Assembly: GCF_024347475.1 (NCBI RefSeq)
Contig: NZ_AP025488.1
Coordinates: 682,001 to 746,000 of the forward strand
Direction of reading: 5' to 3'
Source of the DNA: Vibrio fortis
GTDB lineage: Bacteria > Pseudomonadota > Gammaproteobacteria > Enterobacterales > Vibrionaceae
Length of the DNA stretch: 64,000 nucleotides
The position numbers were made by a program, and so were the translations under genes. Below, piece by piece: positions 33,972 to 43,564 of the stretch. Position 1 is the first letter of the stretch; each line of letters starts with the position of its first letter. The notes below the pieces were generated by a model. The model was given only the letters and a program-made list of their open reading frames with translations, searched no databases and had not been told where the DNA came from.

Positions 33972-34199
33972 GATACTTAAAGCCAGTTTTCCTTAAATAT
34001 GGTGGAGTTCTTCATCCCAGATGTTATGCGATATTTTTGGCTACGCCCTGATTTATCCCCCTAAGCCTTAGCTAGGTAGGAGGATGGAATTCTTAGGCAT
34101 GGCAATATAATTAACGCCATTCTTAGAGAGAATGTATCTGCAACCTTCGTCTTTTACTCTGTAGTTTAAGGTTGCGACTGAGTTTGGTAGGAGAACCAC

Positions 34200-35603
34200 A
34201 TGGAGAGTTCAGCAATGTTAAACCAACCAGCTACGGATGTTATTTTACATGCCTTCGATTGGCGTTATGCCGACATCGCGGATAACGCTGCACTGATTCA
34301 AGAGCTAGGCTATAAATCAGTATTGGTTTCACCAGCAATGAAGTCGCTACGTAGCGATAAGAACAAACCACAACAGAAACCAACCCAATGGTGGCAGCGC
34401 TACCAACCCCAAGATTATCGTGTCATCGACAACCAGTTGGGTGACACAAAAGACTTTGCTGCAATGGTTGATATCCTTAGGCAGCATGGCTTAAGAACTT
34501 ATGTCGATGTGGTATTTAACCATATGGCGAATGAATCGAGCATTCGCAGCGACCTGACGTACCCAAATCAAAACGATCTTAACGATTACCAACAAGCGCC
34601 AGAATATTACGAGTCGATTCGATTGTTCGGCGATTTGTCGAAGCCACTATTTGATGAGAACGATTTTGTTGAAGCGTTTGGCATTAAGAATTGGCGTGAT
34701 AAATGGGAAGTGCAGAACGGTCGTATTACTGGTGGCCCAACTGATCCGGGCTTACCAACCTTGTTAGACAACGAAAACGTTGTTGAGCAGCAGCGCAGTT
34801 ACTTGAAAGCATTGAAAGCCATGGGTGTCAAAGGCTTCCGTATTGATGCGGCTAAGCATATGACTCTAGCGCACCTGCGTAAGGTATGGACAGACGATAT
34901 TTGCGAGCAAATGCATATCTTTGGGGAGATCATCACTGATGGCGGTGCAACTGAAGAAGAGTACGAGCTGTTTCTAGAGCCATATCTTAAGCATACTCGC
35001 TTAGGTGCTTACGATTTCCCGCTATTTAATACTATCTTCAAGGCTTTTGATAAGAAGGGAAGCTTTAAGTCGTTGATCAACCCATACTGTTTTGGTCAGG
35101 CTCTTTCAAATACGCGAGCGATCACTTTTGCCGTGACACACGATATCCCGAACAACGATGTATTCCTAGAATACGTGATGGATGAAGATGCTGAGAAACT
35201 GGCTACCGCATTCATTCTAGGACGCGATGGTGGTGTGCCTTTGATATATAGCGAGCTTGATACTAGTGGAATCAAAGACCGTGATGGTAAGCCACGTTGG
35301 TTCAAGGATTGGAAAGCGCCATACATGCGTGGAATGATTCAGTTCCACAACTCTACTCATGGTGAAACAATGCGTGTTGTTGAAGCGAATGATGATCTAT
35401 TAGTGTTCGTTCGTGGCGACAAAGGCATTGTGGTGATTAACAAGTCTAAGCGCAGTAAAACAGCCAATCTGACTTGGTGTGGCTCTGTGACTGATACCCT
35501 CTCAGGTAAAGTGTTTGAGAGCGATGAGAAGACACTAACACTCAAAGTGGAAGCCAACAGCTGCTTGATGTTACTGGCCAACTCTGAAAGTGAATCGGCT
35601 TAG
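34200..35603 (+). CDS. GH13-family alpha-amylase, cytoplasmic
   Basis: 467 residues. The four GH13 regions are present: VDVVFNHM (102-109), GFRIDAAKH with nucleophile Asp216, the acid Glu243 in FGEII, and AVTHDIPNND with His314-Asp315. A small C-terminal beta domain follows (about 395-460). No signal peptide is visible, so it should act on internal or imported oligosaccharides or glycogen. TAGGAG precedes the ATG at 34200. It stands alone between terminators. A lone CBM48 protein gene lies 6 kb downstream. Confidence 0.9.
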   Translation: MESSAMLNQPATDVILHAFDWRYADIADNAALIQELGYKSVLVSPAMKSLRSDKNKPQQKPTQWWQRYQPQDYRVIDNQLGDTKDFAAMVDILRQHGLRTYVDVVFNHMANESSIRSDLTYPNQNDLNDYQQAPEYYESIRLFGDLSKPLFDENDFVEAFGIKNWRDKWEVQNGRITGGPTDPGLPTLLDNENVVEQQRSYLKALKAMGVKGFRIDAAKHMTLAHLRKVWTDDICEQMHIFGEIITDGGATEEEYELFLEPYLKHTRLGAYDFPLFNTIFKAFDKKGSFKSLINPYCFGQALSNTRAITFAVTHDIPNNDVFLEYVMDEDAEKLATAFILGRDGGVPLIYSELDTSGIKDRDGKPRWFKDWKAPYMRGMIQFHNSTHGETMRVVEANDDLLVFVRGDKGIVVINKSKRSKTANLTWCGSVTDTLSGKVFESDEKTLTLKVEANSCLMLLANSESESA

Positions 35604-35646
35604 TTGAGTTCTAATTAAGCAACTCAGGCACGGCAATTCGTATTAA

Positions 35647-35685
35647 AAAGGCCAGTTTGATATTCAAACTGGCCTTTGCTTTTTC
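35647..35685. terminator. Bidirectional terminator
   Basis: AAAGGCCAGTTTGA (35647-35660), loop TAT, TCAAACTGGCCTTT (35664-35677), T-rich tail, and an A-run on the left side for the convergent MCP gene. Confidence 0.88.
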
Positions 35686-35725
35686 AGTCATTAATAGCGA
35701 TCAAGCTATTGAACGCTAACGCGAG

Positions 35726-37597
35726 TTACACGACGAACTTGTTCAGCAACTCATCTTGTTGGCGAACGTTATCTGTTTGTACTTGCATTGCTTCGTTTGC
35801 TTGCTGTGCTGATTCAGATACCTGAGTTGATAGGTCTTTGATCTTCACAGTGTTGTTGTTGATCTCTTCTGCTACCAGACTTTGCTCTTCGGCCGCTGAT
35901 GCAATTTGAATGTTCATATCAGAGATACGTTGAATTGCATCACGGATACGGTCAAGTGCCGAGTTCGCTTCTTGAGCACGCTCTACTGCATCTGTTGCAG
36001 TGTCTTTACTCTGATTCATCGCGTTCGATACTGAGCTTGCGCCAGCTTGAAGCTGTTCAATCATGTTGCGAATCTCAGTAGTCGACTCTTGTGTGCGCTG
36101 CGCCAGAGTTCGAACTTCGTCTGCAACAACCGCAAAACCACGACCAGATTCACCTGCACGGGCTGCTTCGATAGCTGCGTTCAATGCTAGGAGGTTAGTT
36201 TGGTCAGCAATGTCGTTGATTACTTTCAAGATCGTTTCGATGTTTGCAGTCGCAGACTCAAGCACTTCAACTTCAGCTACCGCTTGGTCAATACGAGAAG
36301 ATAGGTTGTCAATGGCTTGCGTAGTATCGCTTACCACTGAAGTACCATCTAGTGTCGCTTCATCGGCTTCACGAGCTGCTGCTGCCGCGCCTTGAGCGTT
36401 GTTTGCCACTTCGGTCGCCGTTACGGCCATCTCGTTCATTGCGGTTGCGAGCTGTTCAAGTTCTTGAAGCTGTGTGCTCATCGCGTGTGCAGACTCTTCT
36501 GCACCTTGAACCGTGATTTCAGTACCGCGCTTGATTTCAACACCAATCGCTTTCGATTGAATAATCTGTTTCTGAAGATTCTCAGTGAAGGTATTGAAGC
36601 CTTTCGCAAGTTCAGAGAACTCTTGGTCTGTGTTGGTATCTAGGCGCTTAGTTAGGTCACCTTGACCGCTTGCCACATCATTGATCGCTTGGTTTAGTGC
36701 GTCTAGTGGACGCATTAGTACACGAATCAGTACGGTTAGTGCGATAACGCTCAGAACAACAGCAATCAAAGAGTAGATGATCGAGCTGCTTTTTAGTTCA
36801 GAAACCGTTTGGAAAGCAATTTCTTCGTCGAGAATCGCACCCACATACCAGTTTTCACTTGGAATAGGCGTAAAGCTTACTAGGAATGACTTACCGTCAA
36901 TTTCGATAGTCTGCGAACCTTCGCGAATAGAAGCTTGTGGTAGGTAGCTTGAAAGCTTCTCACCATTGTTCTTCGCTTCTGGGTGCGCGATGGTCGTGCC
37001 GTCAGCAGTGACTAGGAATAGGTAACCAGCGTCAAACAAGTTCACCTTATTCACGAGTGTCGCTAAGTTGGTCAGTTCTAAGTCGTAGAACATACCTGCT
37101 GTGAATTGGCCATTATCTTTAACGGGTGTACCCACAGAGATAATGACTTTTTTGCTTGATGCATCTACATATGGGGCTGTTACAACAAGAGAGTTTTTAG
37201 ATTTAGCATCAATGTACCAAGGACGAACACGAGGGTCGTAGTCTGGACCTGCGTCCCAACCGTCATCATTCTCGATAACAAAACCATTCGCTTCATAACC
37301 AAAGCCTACAGCGAGAAAGCTGCTCTTTAGTTTTGGTTTTTCTAAGATAGTTTTTACGTAGTCACGATCTTGCGGTGCAATTTCGATAACTTCAGTTGTC
37401 GATTGGGCAAGTGCTTTTTTGGCCGTCATTTCAGATACAACGGTATTTTTCACACCTGCAACCATCTCCTTGAGGCTGGCGTTGACATGACTCTCAACCG
37501 CTCCTCGAACAGTGTATAGCTGCTGAATAGACAGTAGTGATACTGTGACTAGCAGTAAGGCCGATGATGCTGCGACCACCTTATGGCTAAATTTCAT
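35726..37597 (-). CDS. Methyl-accepting chemotaxis protein with dCache domain
   Basis: 623 residues. Helix 1 (about 7-25), a periplasmic double Cache domain (about 30-275), helix 2 (about 280-300, [19 protein letters not shown]), a HAMP domain ([23 protein letters not shown]), then a long cytoplasmic coiled coil. The receptor tip is [20 protein letters not shown] and [11 protein letters not shown]. The sensor has DPRVRPWY and APYVD, residues that bind amino-acid carboxyl and amino groups in many dCache amino-acid receptors. An amino-acid ligand is therefore plausible, not certain. No C-terminal NWETF-like pentapeptide. The 13-bp palindrome upstream may regulate it. Confidence 0.92.
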   Translation of the reverse strand: MKFSHKVVAASSALLLVTVSLLSIQQLYTVRGAVESHVNASLKEMVAGVKNTVVSEMTAKKALAQSTTEVIEIAPQDRDYVKTILEKPKLKSSFLAVGFGYEANGFVIENDDGWDAGPDYDPRVRPWYIDAKSKNSLVVTAPYVDASSKKVIISVGTPVKDNGQFTAGMFYDLELTNLATLVNKVNLFDAGYLFLVTADGTTIAHPEAKNNGEKLSSYLPQASIREGSQTIEIDGKSFLVSFTPIPSENWYVGAILDEEIAFQTVSELKSSSIIYSLIAVVLSVIALTVLIRVLMRPLDALNQAINDVASGQGDLTKRLDTNTDQEFSELAKGFNTFTENLQKQIIQSKAIGVEIKRGTEITVQGAEESAHAMSTQLQELEQLATAMNEMAVTATEVANNAQGAAAAAREADEATLDGTSVVSDTTQAIDNLSSRIDQAVAEVEVLESATANIETILKVINDIADQTNLLALNAAIEAARAGESGRGFAVVADEVRTLAQRTQESTTEIRNMIEQLQAGASSVSNAMNQSKDTATDAVERAQEANSALDRIRDAIQRISDMNIQIASAAEEQSLVAEEINNNTVKIKDLSTQVSESAQQANEAMQVQTDNVRQQDELLNKFVV

Positions 37598-37726
37598 TGA
37601 GTATTCCCCTTCTCACAGGCTTTGCGAAGACCAAATTAACTATTGTTTTTATTGTTCTATATATATCGGCAAATAAATTCCTTACTTGAAGATATTTTCA
37701 CAAAAAAGATTACAAAACCACAACAA

Positions 37727-37760
37727 AATAAACAACATAAAATTCCGTATGTTGTTTATT
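37727..37760. promoter_or_regulatory. 13-bp perfect inverted repeat upstream of the MCP gene
   Basis: AATAAACAACATA (37727-37739) and TATGTTGTTTATT (37748-37760) with an 8-base spacer, 130 bases before the MCP start in AT-rich DNA. No T-run follows on either side in terminator form, and no gene ends nearby, so an operator is more likely. Confidence 0.55.
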
Positions 37761-37965
37761 TATATATTTCTCATTAAAGTTCATAGACTTGTGTTGAAAG
37801 TATGTTAATCGTTTGCGCACCTATGATGCATAAGGCTTGGGCTCTTGTTGAGTTTAAGTTGAAGAGTGGGTTACTCAGATATTTTTAATACTTATCAATA
37901 TAATTTAATTTATAAATGATGTGAGTGCTTAAATAATATACAAGGGGTTTTATATAGGTGGAGAA

Positions 37966-37995
37966 ATAAAAAAGCCTCACATTAAGTGAGGCTTT
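37966..37995 (-). terminator. Terminator of the YjiH-family gene
   Basis: AAAGCCTCAC (37971-37980) and GTGAGGCTTT (37986-37995), followed on the minus strand by TTTATTTCTC. Confidence 0.85.
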
Positions 37996-38018
37996 GAATA
38001 TCTTTGCATCAAGCGTAA

Positions 38019-39389
38019 TTAAAATATCAAATGCGCTACGCCTGCGATAACTGGAAGGGTAATCAATGTACGAAGAATGAAGATGATAAACAGTTCAAAA
38101 ATGTTAACTGGGATCTTACTTCCAAGTAGCAATGCCCCGACCTCTGACATGTAGATAAGCTGTGTTACCGACATCGCTGCAATCACGAAACGTGTCATTT
38201 CGTTATCAATAGAGGCAGCAAGAATGGCAGGGATAAACATATCCGCAAAACCGACAACAATAGTTTCAGATGCTGCAACCGCTTCTGGTACACCTAGTAG
38301 CTCTAGGAACGGAATGAAGGGTTGACCCAAAATAGCAAAGATAGACGTGTACTCAGCGATGATCAGAGCAATAGTACCTAGACCCATTACAACTGGAAGT
38401 ACGCCAAACACCATATCTACTGCGTTGCGAACACCTTCACCAAAGACACCCTTAGCTGACTTTACTTGAGATGCTTTGCTAACGGCTAGCTCAAGACCCC
38501 AAGAAAACGTGCTGTGACCCGCTGGGATAGCGTCAGCATCTTCTTGTGGTTTAGAACCATCAATAAATGTGTCTTTTTTCATGCTTAGTGGTGGTAAGCG
38601 AGGAATCACAACCGCAGCAACGAAACCAGCTAGACAGATCGCAGCATAGAAAGGTAGGAACAGGTGCTCTAGTTCTACCTGTGCGATAACCACAAGGCTA
38701 AATGTAATAGAAACTGCTGAGAATGTAGTACCAACTACCGCAGCTTCACGCTGAGTGTAGAATTTGTTTTCGTACTGCTTGCTGGTTAATAAGATACCAA
38801 CACTGCCGTCACCCAACCAAGATGCCATACAATCGATCGCACTACGGCCTGGTAGGTTGAAGATCGGGCGCATCACTTTACTTAATAGTGTGCCAAATAG
38901 CTCTAGTAGACCGAAGTTAAGAAGCAGTGGAAGCAGAAGACCCGCAAAGATGAAAACAGAGAATAGCGTTGGCAGTAGGCCTTCAAGTACTAGTCCACCT
39001 GTATTCTCTTCCCATACTGCCATTGGACCTACTTGGAAGAAGGTCATCACTGCAGCTGCACCACCGATAACACGTACCGCTAACCACAAAGGAGAAGGAT
39101 TGAATAGGCCGTTTAAGAATGGGCTAGATTGAATAAACGCAGGCTTGAAAAGTTTAGTGCAAATGGACGCGAGCGCCATAAACGCAACAATCGCAGTGAT
39201 TGCAGGTACCAACACATCACCAAATACGGCTTGGATGGACTTTGCAAGGATTGCAACTGGAATGGTTAGGTCACCTTCATAGCTGATAGGCGCCATGAAT
39301 AAGAATAAACCGATGAGCGATGGGATTAAGAAAATCCAGAAACTGCTTTTTGATTTTTCAGTATTTGCAGTGTTCATGTTGTTAGACAT
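38019..39389 (-). CDS. YjiH-family membrane protein, nucleoside-recognition (Gate) domain
   Basis: 456 residues with about ten hydrophobic helices. The first half has IFLIPSLIGLFLFMAPISYEG, and the Gate-domain part has LPGRSAIDCMASWLGDGSVGILLT and the polar break in a helix seen in nucleoside-recognition proteins. The family occurs next to amino-acid or peptide genes in several bacteria; the substrate is not known. The protein sits in the inner membrane. It starts at an ATG with GAGAAC upstream and ends in a clear terminator. I place it as YjiH-like by its overall pattern. Confidence 0.8.
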   Translation of the reverse strand: MSNNMNTANTEKSKSSFWIFLIPSLIGLFLFMAPISYEGDLTIPVAILAKSIQAVFGDVLVPAITAIVAFMALASICTKLFKPAFIQSSPFLNGLFNPSPLWLAVRVIGGAAAVMTFFQVGPMAVWEENTGGLVLEGLLPTLFSVFIFAGLLLPLLLNFGLLELFGTLLSKVMRPIFNLPGRSAIDCMASWLGDGSVGILLTSKQYENKFYTQREAAVVGTTFSAVSITFSLVVIAQVELEHLFLPFYAAICLAGFVAAVVIPRLPPLSMKKDTFIDGSKPQEDADAIPAGHSTFSWGLELAVSKASQVKSAKGVFGEGVRNAVDMVFGVLPVVMGLGTIALIIAEYTSIFAILGQPFIPFLELLGVPEAVAASETIVVGFADMFIPAILAASIDNEMTRFVIAAMSVTQLIYMSEVGALLLGSKIPVNIFELFIIFILRTLITLPVIAGVAHLIF

Positions 39390-39616
39390 TGTATAGTTCT
39401 CGTATATCTACTCGTAAAAAGCCACATCCTTGGCATTTTTATGCACTAAACATCCGTATTCTTTCATTGGCGGCAAGACTACATAGTATTATGTGAACTT
39501 GCAATACTATTCATCGTAGATCGGTAAATATTCACCACCTGCATGCTGCCATTGCCAGAAAGTTTAGTATAAAGTTTCGCAGATGTTACTTTTGTTTTCG
39601 TTATGTTGCTAGTTTT

Positions 39617-40291
39617 TTATAAAATATCTAGCTTATTCGTTTGGCGGTAGAGGTATAGCCAGTAGACAAACGCGATCACAAAGGCAAAAGAAGCTGGGAA
39701 GGCTAATGCAGTAATCTCGAATTTTTGGAATAGGCAAGCGCCCACTAAACCGCCTGATAAGAAGCCGATGACGATAAAAAGTAGCAGCTTGGCCTTACGG
39801 CGATCGAAGGGCGTACCTTTTAAGCGTGCACCAATCATAATACCAAGGTCAGTAATAATACCGCTCATGTGCGTAGTGCGAATGATGGCACCACTATAAG
39901 TCGTGATCATTGCATTTTGTAGTCCACACGCCGCTGACGCGAAGTATTGACCATAAGCATAGCCGTTAAGTAGTGCCCACAACGCTGTAAATAGCAGTGC
40001 CCCTTCAATACAGAGTGCGACACCATAACGTCGCCCTAGCTTGAGCGCTTGATTTTCTATAAAGAATCCACTGAATGCTGCACCTAGCATAAAGCTGACA
40101 ATGATCAGAATTAGATGCCAAGAGATTAACGATGGGGTGAGTAGGCTACTACCCAGCAGTGAGATGGTGCCAGAGAGGTGTGAAATCGCTTGATGTTGGA
40201 ACCCAAGCAGGCCAATTGCGTTAACACTGCCCGCTAGCCCGGCAAGTAAAAGTGCACCATATTCAATCCAACGAGGGAGTTTAGAGATCAT
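39617..40291 (-). CDS. YoaK-family (DUF1275) membrane protein
   Basis: 224 residues with six or seven helices. The family's two matching motifs are visible: GLLGFQHQAISHLSGTISLLG near 28-48 and IIRTTHMSGIITDLGIMIG near 136-154, spaced as in DUF1275. E. coli YoaK belongs here. The function is not known and transport is only inferred. A repeated 10-mer operator-like region lies 37 bases before the start. Confidence 0.85.
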   Translation of the reverse strand: MISKLPRWIEYGALLLAGLAGSVNAIGLLGFQHQAISHLSGTISLLGSSLLTPSLISWHLILIIVSFMLGAAFSGFFIENQALKLGRRYGVALCIEGALLFTALWALLNGYAYGQYFASAACGLQNAMITTYSGAIIRTTHMSGIITDLGIMIGARLKGTPFDRRKAKLLLFIVIGFLSGGLVGACLFQKFEITALAFPASFAFVIAFVYWLYLYRQTNKLDIL

Positions 40292-40327
40292 GTGCGTGGC
40301 CTGATGAAGAAAAGAAGGGGCGGATTA

Positions 40328-40356
40328 TAACGCTAGCAAAATCTAACGCTAGCGTT
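40328..40356. promoter_or_regulatory. Direct/inverted repeat upstream of the DUF1275 gene
   Basis: TAACGCTAGC occurs at 40328-40337 and 40344-40353, 16 bases apart. The second lies in the perfect 12-bp palindrome AACGCTAGCGTT (40345-40356). The spacing of about one and a half turns and the place near the start suit a repressor operator. Confidence 0.5.
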
Positions 40357-40396
40357 GTCCACAGAGAGAGTTTGATCTTAGGCAATCAATCGCGAT

Positions 40397-40816
40397 TTAG
40401 TTAAAGCGTTCCATTTCACAATCAAACTTCACCCAGCCATGTTTGCGCTCTTCATAAACGGAAAAGCTTGGAATAGGGAAATCCCGCTCTTTGAATAGAC
40501 CAAGGGGCACAATGAGAGCATCCGGAGCACCTGTAGTTTGCAATAACATAGTAGTGCCGCATTTTGGACAGAATTGATAGTGAACTTCGTTGCCGCTATC
40601 GCTAATGCGCGAAAAGCTGGTGACTTCTCCACTTAGGGTGACTTGTTCGCTGGCAAATCGAGCCTGCACGCCAAACACACTGCCAGTTCTCTTTTGGCAT
40701 TCGTAGCAGTGGCATACCGCCGTTCTGAGTGGTTCACCACGGCAAACTAAGCTGATAGCACCACAACGACATTCACAACTTCTTACAGCTTTCTCATTCG
40801 CACTGTTTGTATTCAT
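40397..40816 (-). CDS. GFA-family (glutathione-dependent formaldehyde-activating-like) zinc protein
   Basis: 139 residues from ATG 40816; a TTG two codons upstream is less likely. It has the GFA zinc motifs: CECRCGAISL (near 15-24), CHCYECQKRTGSVFG (near 35-49) and FCPKCGTTML (near 81-90). Members of this family bind zinc through these Cys and some act with S-hydroxymethyl-glutathione, though most are uncharacterised. It is a stand-alone gene. The role in formaldehyde handling is by family only. Confidence 0.88.
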   Translation of the reverse strand: MNTNSANEKAVRSCECRCGAISLVCRGEPLRTAVCHCYECQKRTGSVFGVQARFASEQVTLSGEVTSFSRISDSGNEVHYQFCPKCGTTMLLQTTGAPDALIVPLGLFKERDFPIPSFSVYEERKHGWVKFDCEMERFN

Positions 40817-40910
40817 GCACAACTCGCTTTCTGGTTAAGCTCATATTGCTAATTATACTAAAGCCATTTAAGGTCTGCACAAGTCGATGAAAATCAAAGA
40901 ATAGAAGTTC

Positions 40911-41555
40911 ATGAAAAAGAAAATTTTACCGATTCCGCTGATCCTGCTAATCCCGATAGTGATGCTGGTGGTTGTGATTGTAGCGGGGCTATATCGCTTT
41001 AGTTTGACCGATGAGGAGATACTCGCCAAGTTCCCTTCGTCTCAGGTGAGCTACGATCCTGTGGTTGAACTGGTGTTTGACCTAAAGGCCACAAACCCTT
41101 GGACGATTAAAGTGCCAGAGACCCAAGCATTCGCTTTTATTGACGAGTATATGGATTCCAAGCACATCGCTTCTGGTCGATATGATTCAGGTGCAGAGCG
41201 CGGAACCGTACAAGTCGCGACTGATAAGATCGTCGCTTTTGCCGTTGAACAACACCAGATGTTTGTTGCACCAATGTGGGTTTCTAACCAAGGCTCTGGC
41301 GTGTTTCATTACTTGGCCCTGTTTAAGTTTGATAAAGCGCGTAGCCGAGTCGTATTAGTCGATGAGCTGTTATTGGGTGATCGTATTCAATTAGAAACGT
41401 TGGATGTTACTGATGCTGGTGGTGAAGCGCGAAATAGCTATCAGGGTTTGGTGAGCTTTAATCAACATAGTACCCAGCAATCTTACTCAGAGGCTCCTGA
41501 CGAGAAAGTGATGTTGAGCTTTAGAGTAAATAAGCAATCAATTGAAGTGCATTAA
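40911..41555 (+). CDS. Membrane-anchored protein of unknown function
   Basis: 214 residues with one N-terminal hydrophobic helix (PIPLILLIPIVMLVVVIVAGLY, about 7-28) flanked by Lys, so the rest should be periplasmic. The soluble part is beta-rich with no motif I recognise. A segment FHYLALFKFDKARSRVVLVDELLLGDR looks like an edge strand pair. A GAAGTT-like ribosome site is weak. No operon partner: the next gene is 126 bases away with its own leader. Confidence 0.75.
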   Translation: MKKKILPIPLILLIPIVMLVVVIVAGLYRFSLTDEEILAKFPSSQVSYDPVVELVFDLKATNPWTIKVPETQAFAFIDEYMDSKHIASGRYDSGAERGTVQVATDKIVAFAVEQHQMFVAPMWVSNQGSGVFHYLALFKFDKARSRVVLVDELLLGDRIQLETLDVTDAGGEARNSYQGLVSFNQHSTQQSYSEAPDEKVMLSFRVNKQSIEVH

Positions 41556-41632
41556 AGGTTTTAATAGTGCATTGTTTTGTTGTTTATGTGAGCCAAATTA
41601 CATATTATCTTAGATAGTTGACTGAAATTTAG

Positions 41633-41652
41633 ACACAAAATTGGTTTTGTGT
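41633..41652 (+). other. Leader hairpin before the CBM48 gene
   Basis: ACACAAAA (41633-41640), loop TTGG, TTTTGTGT (41645-41652), 29 bases before the ATG. May act in the leader of the mRNA. Confidence 0.35.
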
Positions 41653-41681
41653 TGGACAATTTTTACAAATGGAGCTTGCGA

Positions 41682-41981
41682 ATGATTAACAAACGCTTTT
41701 TTAAAACCAAAGATGAAGTAGAAGTGACCTTTGAGCTAGAGGCTCAAGAAGCGAATTCAGTGTCTATTGTCGCTGATTTCTTGGACTGGAAGGCTGCGCC
41801 GATGAAGAAACTGGCAAAAGGAAAGGTCTACAAGTTCAAAACACGTCTACCAAAGGATGGGGAGTTTCAATTCCGCTACCTAGTGGATGATCAACAATGG
41901 GTTAATGATGCCAATGCTGATCGCTATATCCCGAATGAGTTTGGCGAAGACAACTGCTTAGTGTCGACGGCAAACGCATAG
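41682..41981 (+). CDS. Stand-alone CBM48 (isoamylase early-set) glycogen-binding protein
   Basis: 99 residues from ATG 41682, with GGAG at the right distance; a frame from 41649 lacks a site. The single domain VTFELEAQEANSVSIVADFLDWKAAPMKKL then FKTRLPKDGEFQFRYLVDDQQWVNDANADRY is the immunoglobulin-like early-set fold of branching enzymes and isoamylases (family CBM48). Those Trp and Tyr residues line the alpha-glucan site. No catalytic domain is attached. It may target or regulate glycogen enzymes. A cytoplasmic amylase is encoded 6 kb away. The role is inference. Confidence 0.85.
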   Translation: MINKRFFKTKDEVEVTFELEAQEANSVSIVADFLDWKAAPMKKLAKGKVYKFKTRLPKDGEFQFRYLVDDQQWVNDANADRYIPNEFGEDNCLVSTANA

Positions 41982-42009
41982 CCGCGATTGACTCTTTAAA
42001 CTGGATGAT

Positions 42010-42040
42010 AAAGCAGAGGCAGTAATGTCTCTGCTTTTTT
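42010..42040 (+). terminator. Rho-independent terminator of the CBM48 gene
   Basis: AAAGCAGAG (42010-42018) and CTCTGCTTT (42029-42037) with following T. Confidence 0.85.
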
Positions 42041-42199
42041 ATTTCCACAGTGAATAGATACTGGAGAGTTCGGCGACAATAACTCAATGACTTAGCATGA
42101 TCGAGTAAGATTGCGGTCATATTATGACAATGTATTGATGATTTATGCGTTTGAAAAGCATATCCTATGGTCTTTATATCGTAGAAAGACCTGTTTACC

Positions 42200-43474
42200 G
42201 TGTATTCAAAACTATTTTCATCTCCGTTTGCTGCGCTTTCGCCCGTAAAAAAGATAACCATTTTGGGATTGCCCGTATTCGCCTTAATTGGCGTGGCGAT
42301 CAATTCATCTCAGTCGAGTTTAACGGGAACCATTGAACTCAACTTACCAGACTCAACCGTGATTGAGTCAATCCTCTCTCCATCACACAACGTGATTGAG
42401 CCACCGACATTCGAGTATCAGATTCAAACTGGCGATAGCTTGAGTGGTATCTTCACTCAATTAGGTTTCTCTTATCAGTCGATGATGAGTGTTATGGAGA
42501 CGGACTTAAACTACTTAGCACTTGATACGCTTCAGCCAGGTAACCAATTGCGTTTTTGGCGTAATGAAGAGACAAACAACCTTGAGAAGATGGAGTTAAG
42601 CTTCAACGTCGCTGATAAGGTTGTATATCGTCGACTTGAAGATGGCAGTTATGAGTTTGAAGATATCTCTATTCCTGGCGAGTGGAAACAAAAGCCAATG
42701 GTTGGTGCTATTCACGGAAGCTTCTCGACATCGGCAAACAAACTTGGTTTGAGTAGCGTTGAGATCGACCAAGTGGTTTCGTTATTGAAAGACAAGCTTA
42801 ACTTCAGTCGTGACTTACGCGCGGGTGATACCTTTGAGGTATTACAACGTGCTCAGTATGTGGACGGTGTCGCAACAGGTAAGCGTGAAATAGAAGCGGT
42901 GAAGATCGTTAATCGAGGTCGTTTAGTCTCCGCTTATCTTCATAGTGACGGTCAATATTATGATGCCAAAGGCGACAGCCTACAGAGAGCTTTCCAGCGC
43001 TACCCAGTAAGCCGAAACTGGCGTTTAAGCTCGAGTTTTAACCCGAAACGCTTGCACCCAGTAACAGGTCGTGTCTCACCTCATAACGGCACCGACTTTG
43101 CGACTCCAATTGGTACGCCAGTGCAATCGACGGGTGATGGTACTGTTATCATGACGCGCAAGCATCCATACGCGGGTAACTATGTTGTGATTCAACACAG
43201 CAGCACTTACAAAACGCGCTACTTGCATTTGAGTAAGATTTTGGTACGCAAAGGCCAGCAAGTTTCGCGTGGTCAGCGTATTGGACTCTCGGGTAAAACA
43301 GGTCGTGTTACTGGTCCTCACCTTCACTATGAATTGATTGAACGTGGCCGCCCGGTAGACGCTATGAAAGCAAATATCCCGATGGCAAACTCGGTGCCTA
43401 AGAAAGAGAAAGCCGAGTTCTTTGCTTTGCGTGATAAAGCCGATGCATTGTTAGCGGATCAGGCTAGCCTTTAG
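42200..43474 (+). CDS. M23-family peptidoglycan DD-endopeptidase with LysM-like domain
   Basis: 424 residues from a GTG at 42200; an upstream in-frame TAG rules out a longer form. One N-terminal hydrophobic segment (about 17-35) anchors or exports it. Then a LysM/OapA-like part (FEYQIQTGDSLSGIF...) and a linker. The LytM/M23 domain at about 285-395 has zinc ligands in PHNGTDF and PHLHYEL. It resembles vibrio Shy enzymes and E. coli MepM, which cut cross-links to let the wall grow. Which Shy paralog it is cannot be fixed here. Confidence 0.88.
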   Translation: MYSKLFSSPFAALSPVKKITILGLPVFALIGVAINSSQSSLTGTIELNLPDSTVIESILSPSHNVIEPPTFEYQIQTGDSLSGIFTQLGFSYQSMMSVMETDLNYLALDTLQPGNQLRFWRNEETNNLEKMELSFNVADKVVYRRLEDGSYEFEDISIPGEWKQKPMVGAIHGSFSTSANKLGLSSVEIDQVVSLLKDKLNFSRDLRAGDTFEVLQRAQYVDGVATGKREIEAVKIVNRGRLVSAYLHSDGQYYDAKGDSLQRAFQRYPVSRNWRLSSSFNPKRLHPVTGRVSPHNGTDFATPIGTPVQSTGDGTVIMTRKHPYAGNYVVIQHSSTYKTRYLHLSKILVRKGQQVSRGQRIGLSGKTGRVTGPHLHYELIERGRPVDAMKANIPMANSVPKKEKAEFFALRDKADALLADQASL

Positions 43475-43490
43475 GTCAGTTTGAAACTCA

Positions 43491-43530
43491 AAAATAAGCC
43501 GTGAATAATGAGTTATTCGCGGCTTATTTT
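43491..43530. terminator. Bidirectional terminator
   Basis: An 18-bp stem AAAATAAGCCGTGAATAA (43491-43508) with TTATTCGCGGCTTATTTT (43513-43530; one G-T), between convergent genes. Confidence 0.88.
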
Positions 43531-43564
43531 ATGGCCCAGGGAATGGCTTCTAGTGTCTTGTTTG

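Noticed and set aside
34050..34095. MalT-box-like GGGGGATAAA on the minus strand and GGAGGATGG upstream of the amylase gene
   Set aside because: Only a partial match to GGGGA(T/G)GAGG, and no clear pair in the usual arrangement. The amylase is cytoplasmic, so MalT control is not needed to explain it.
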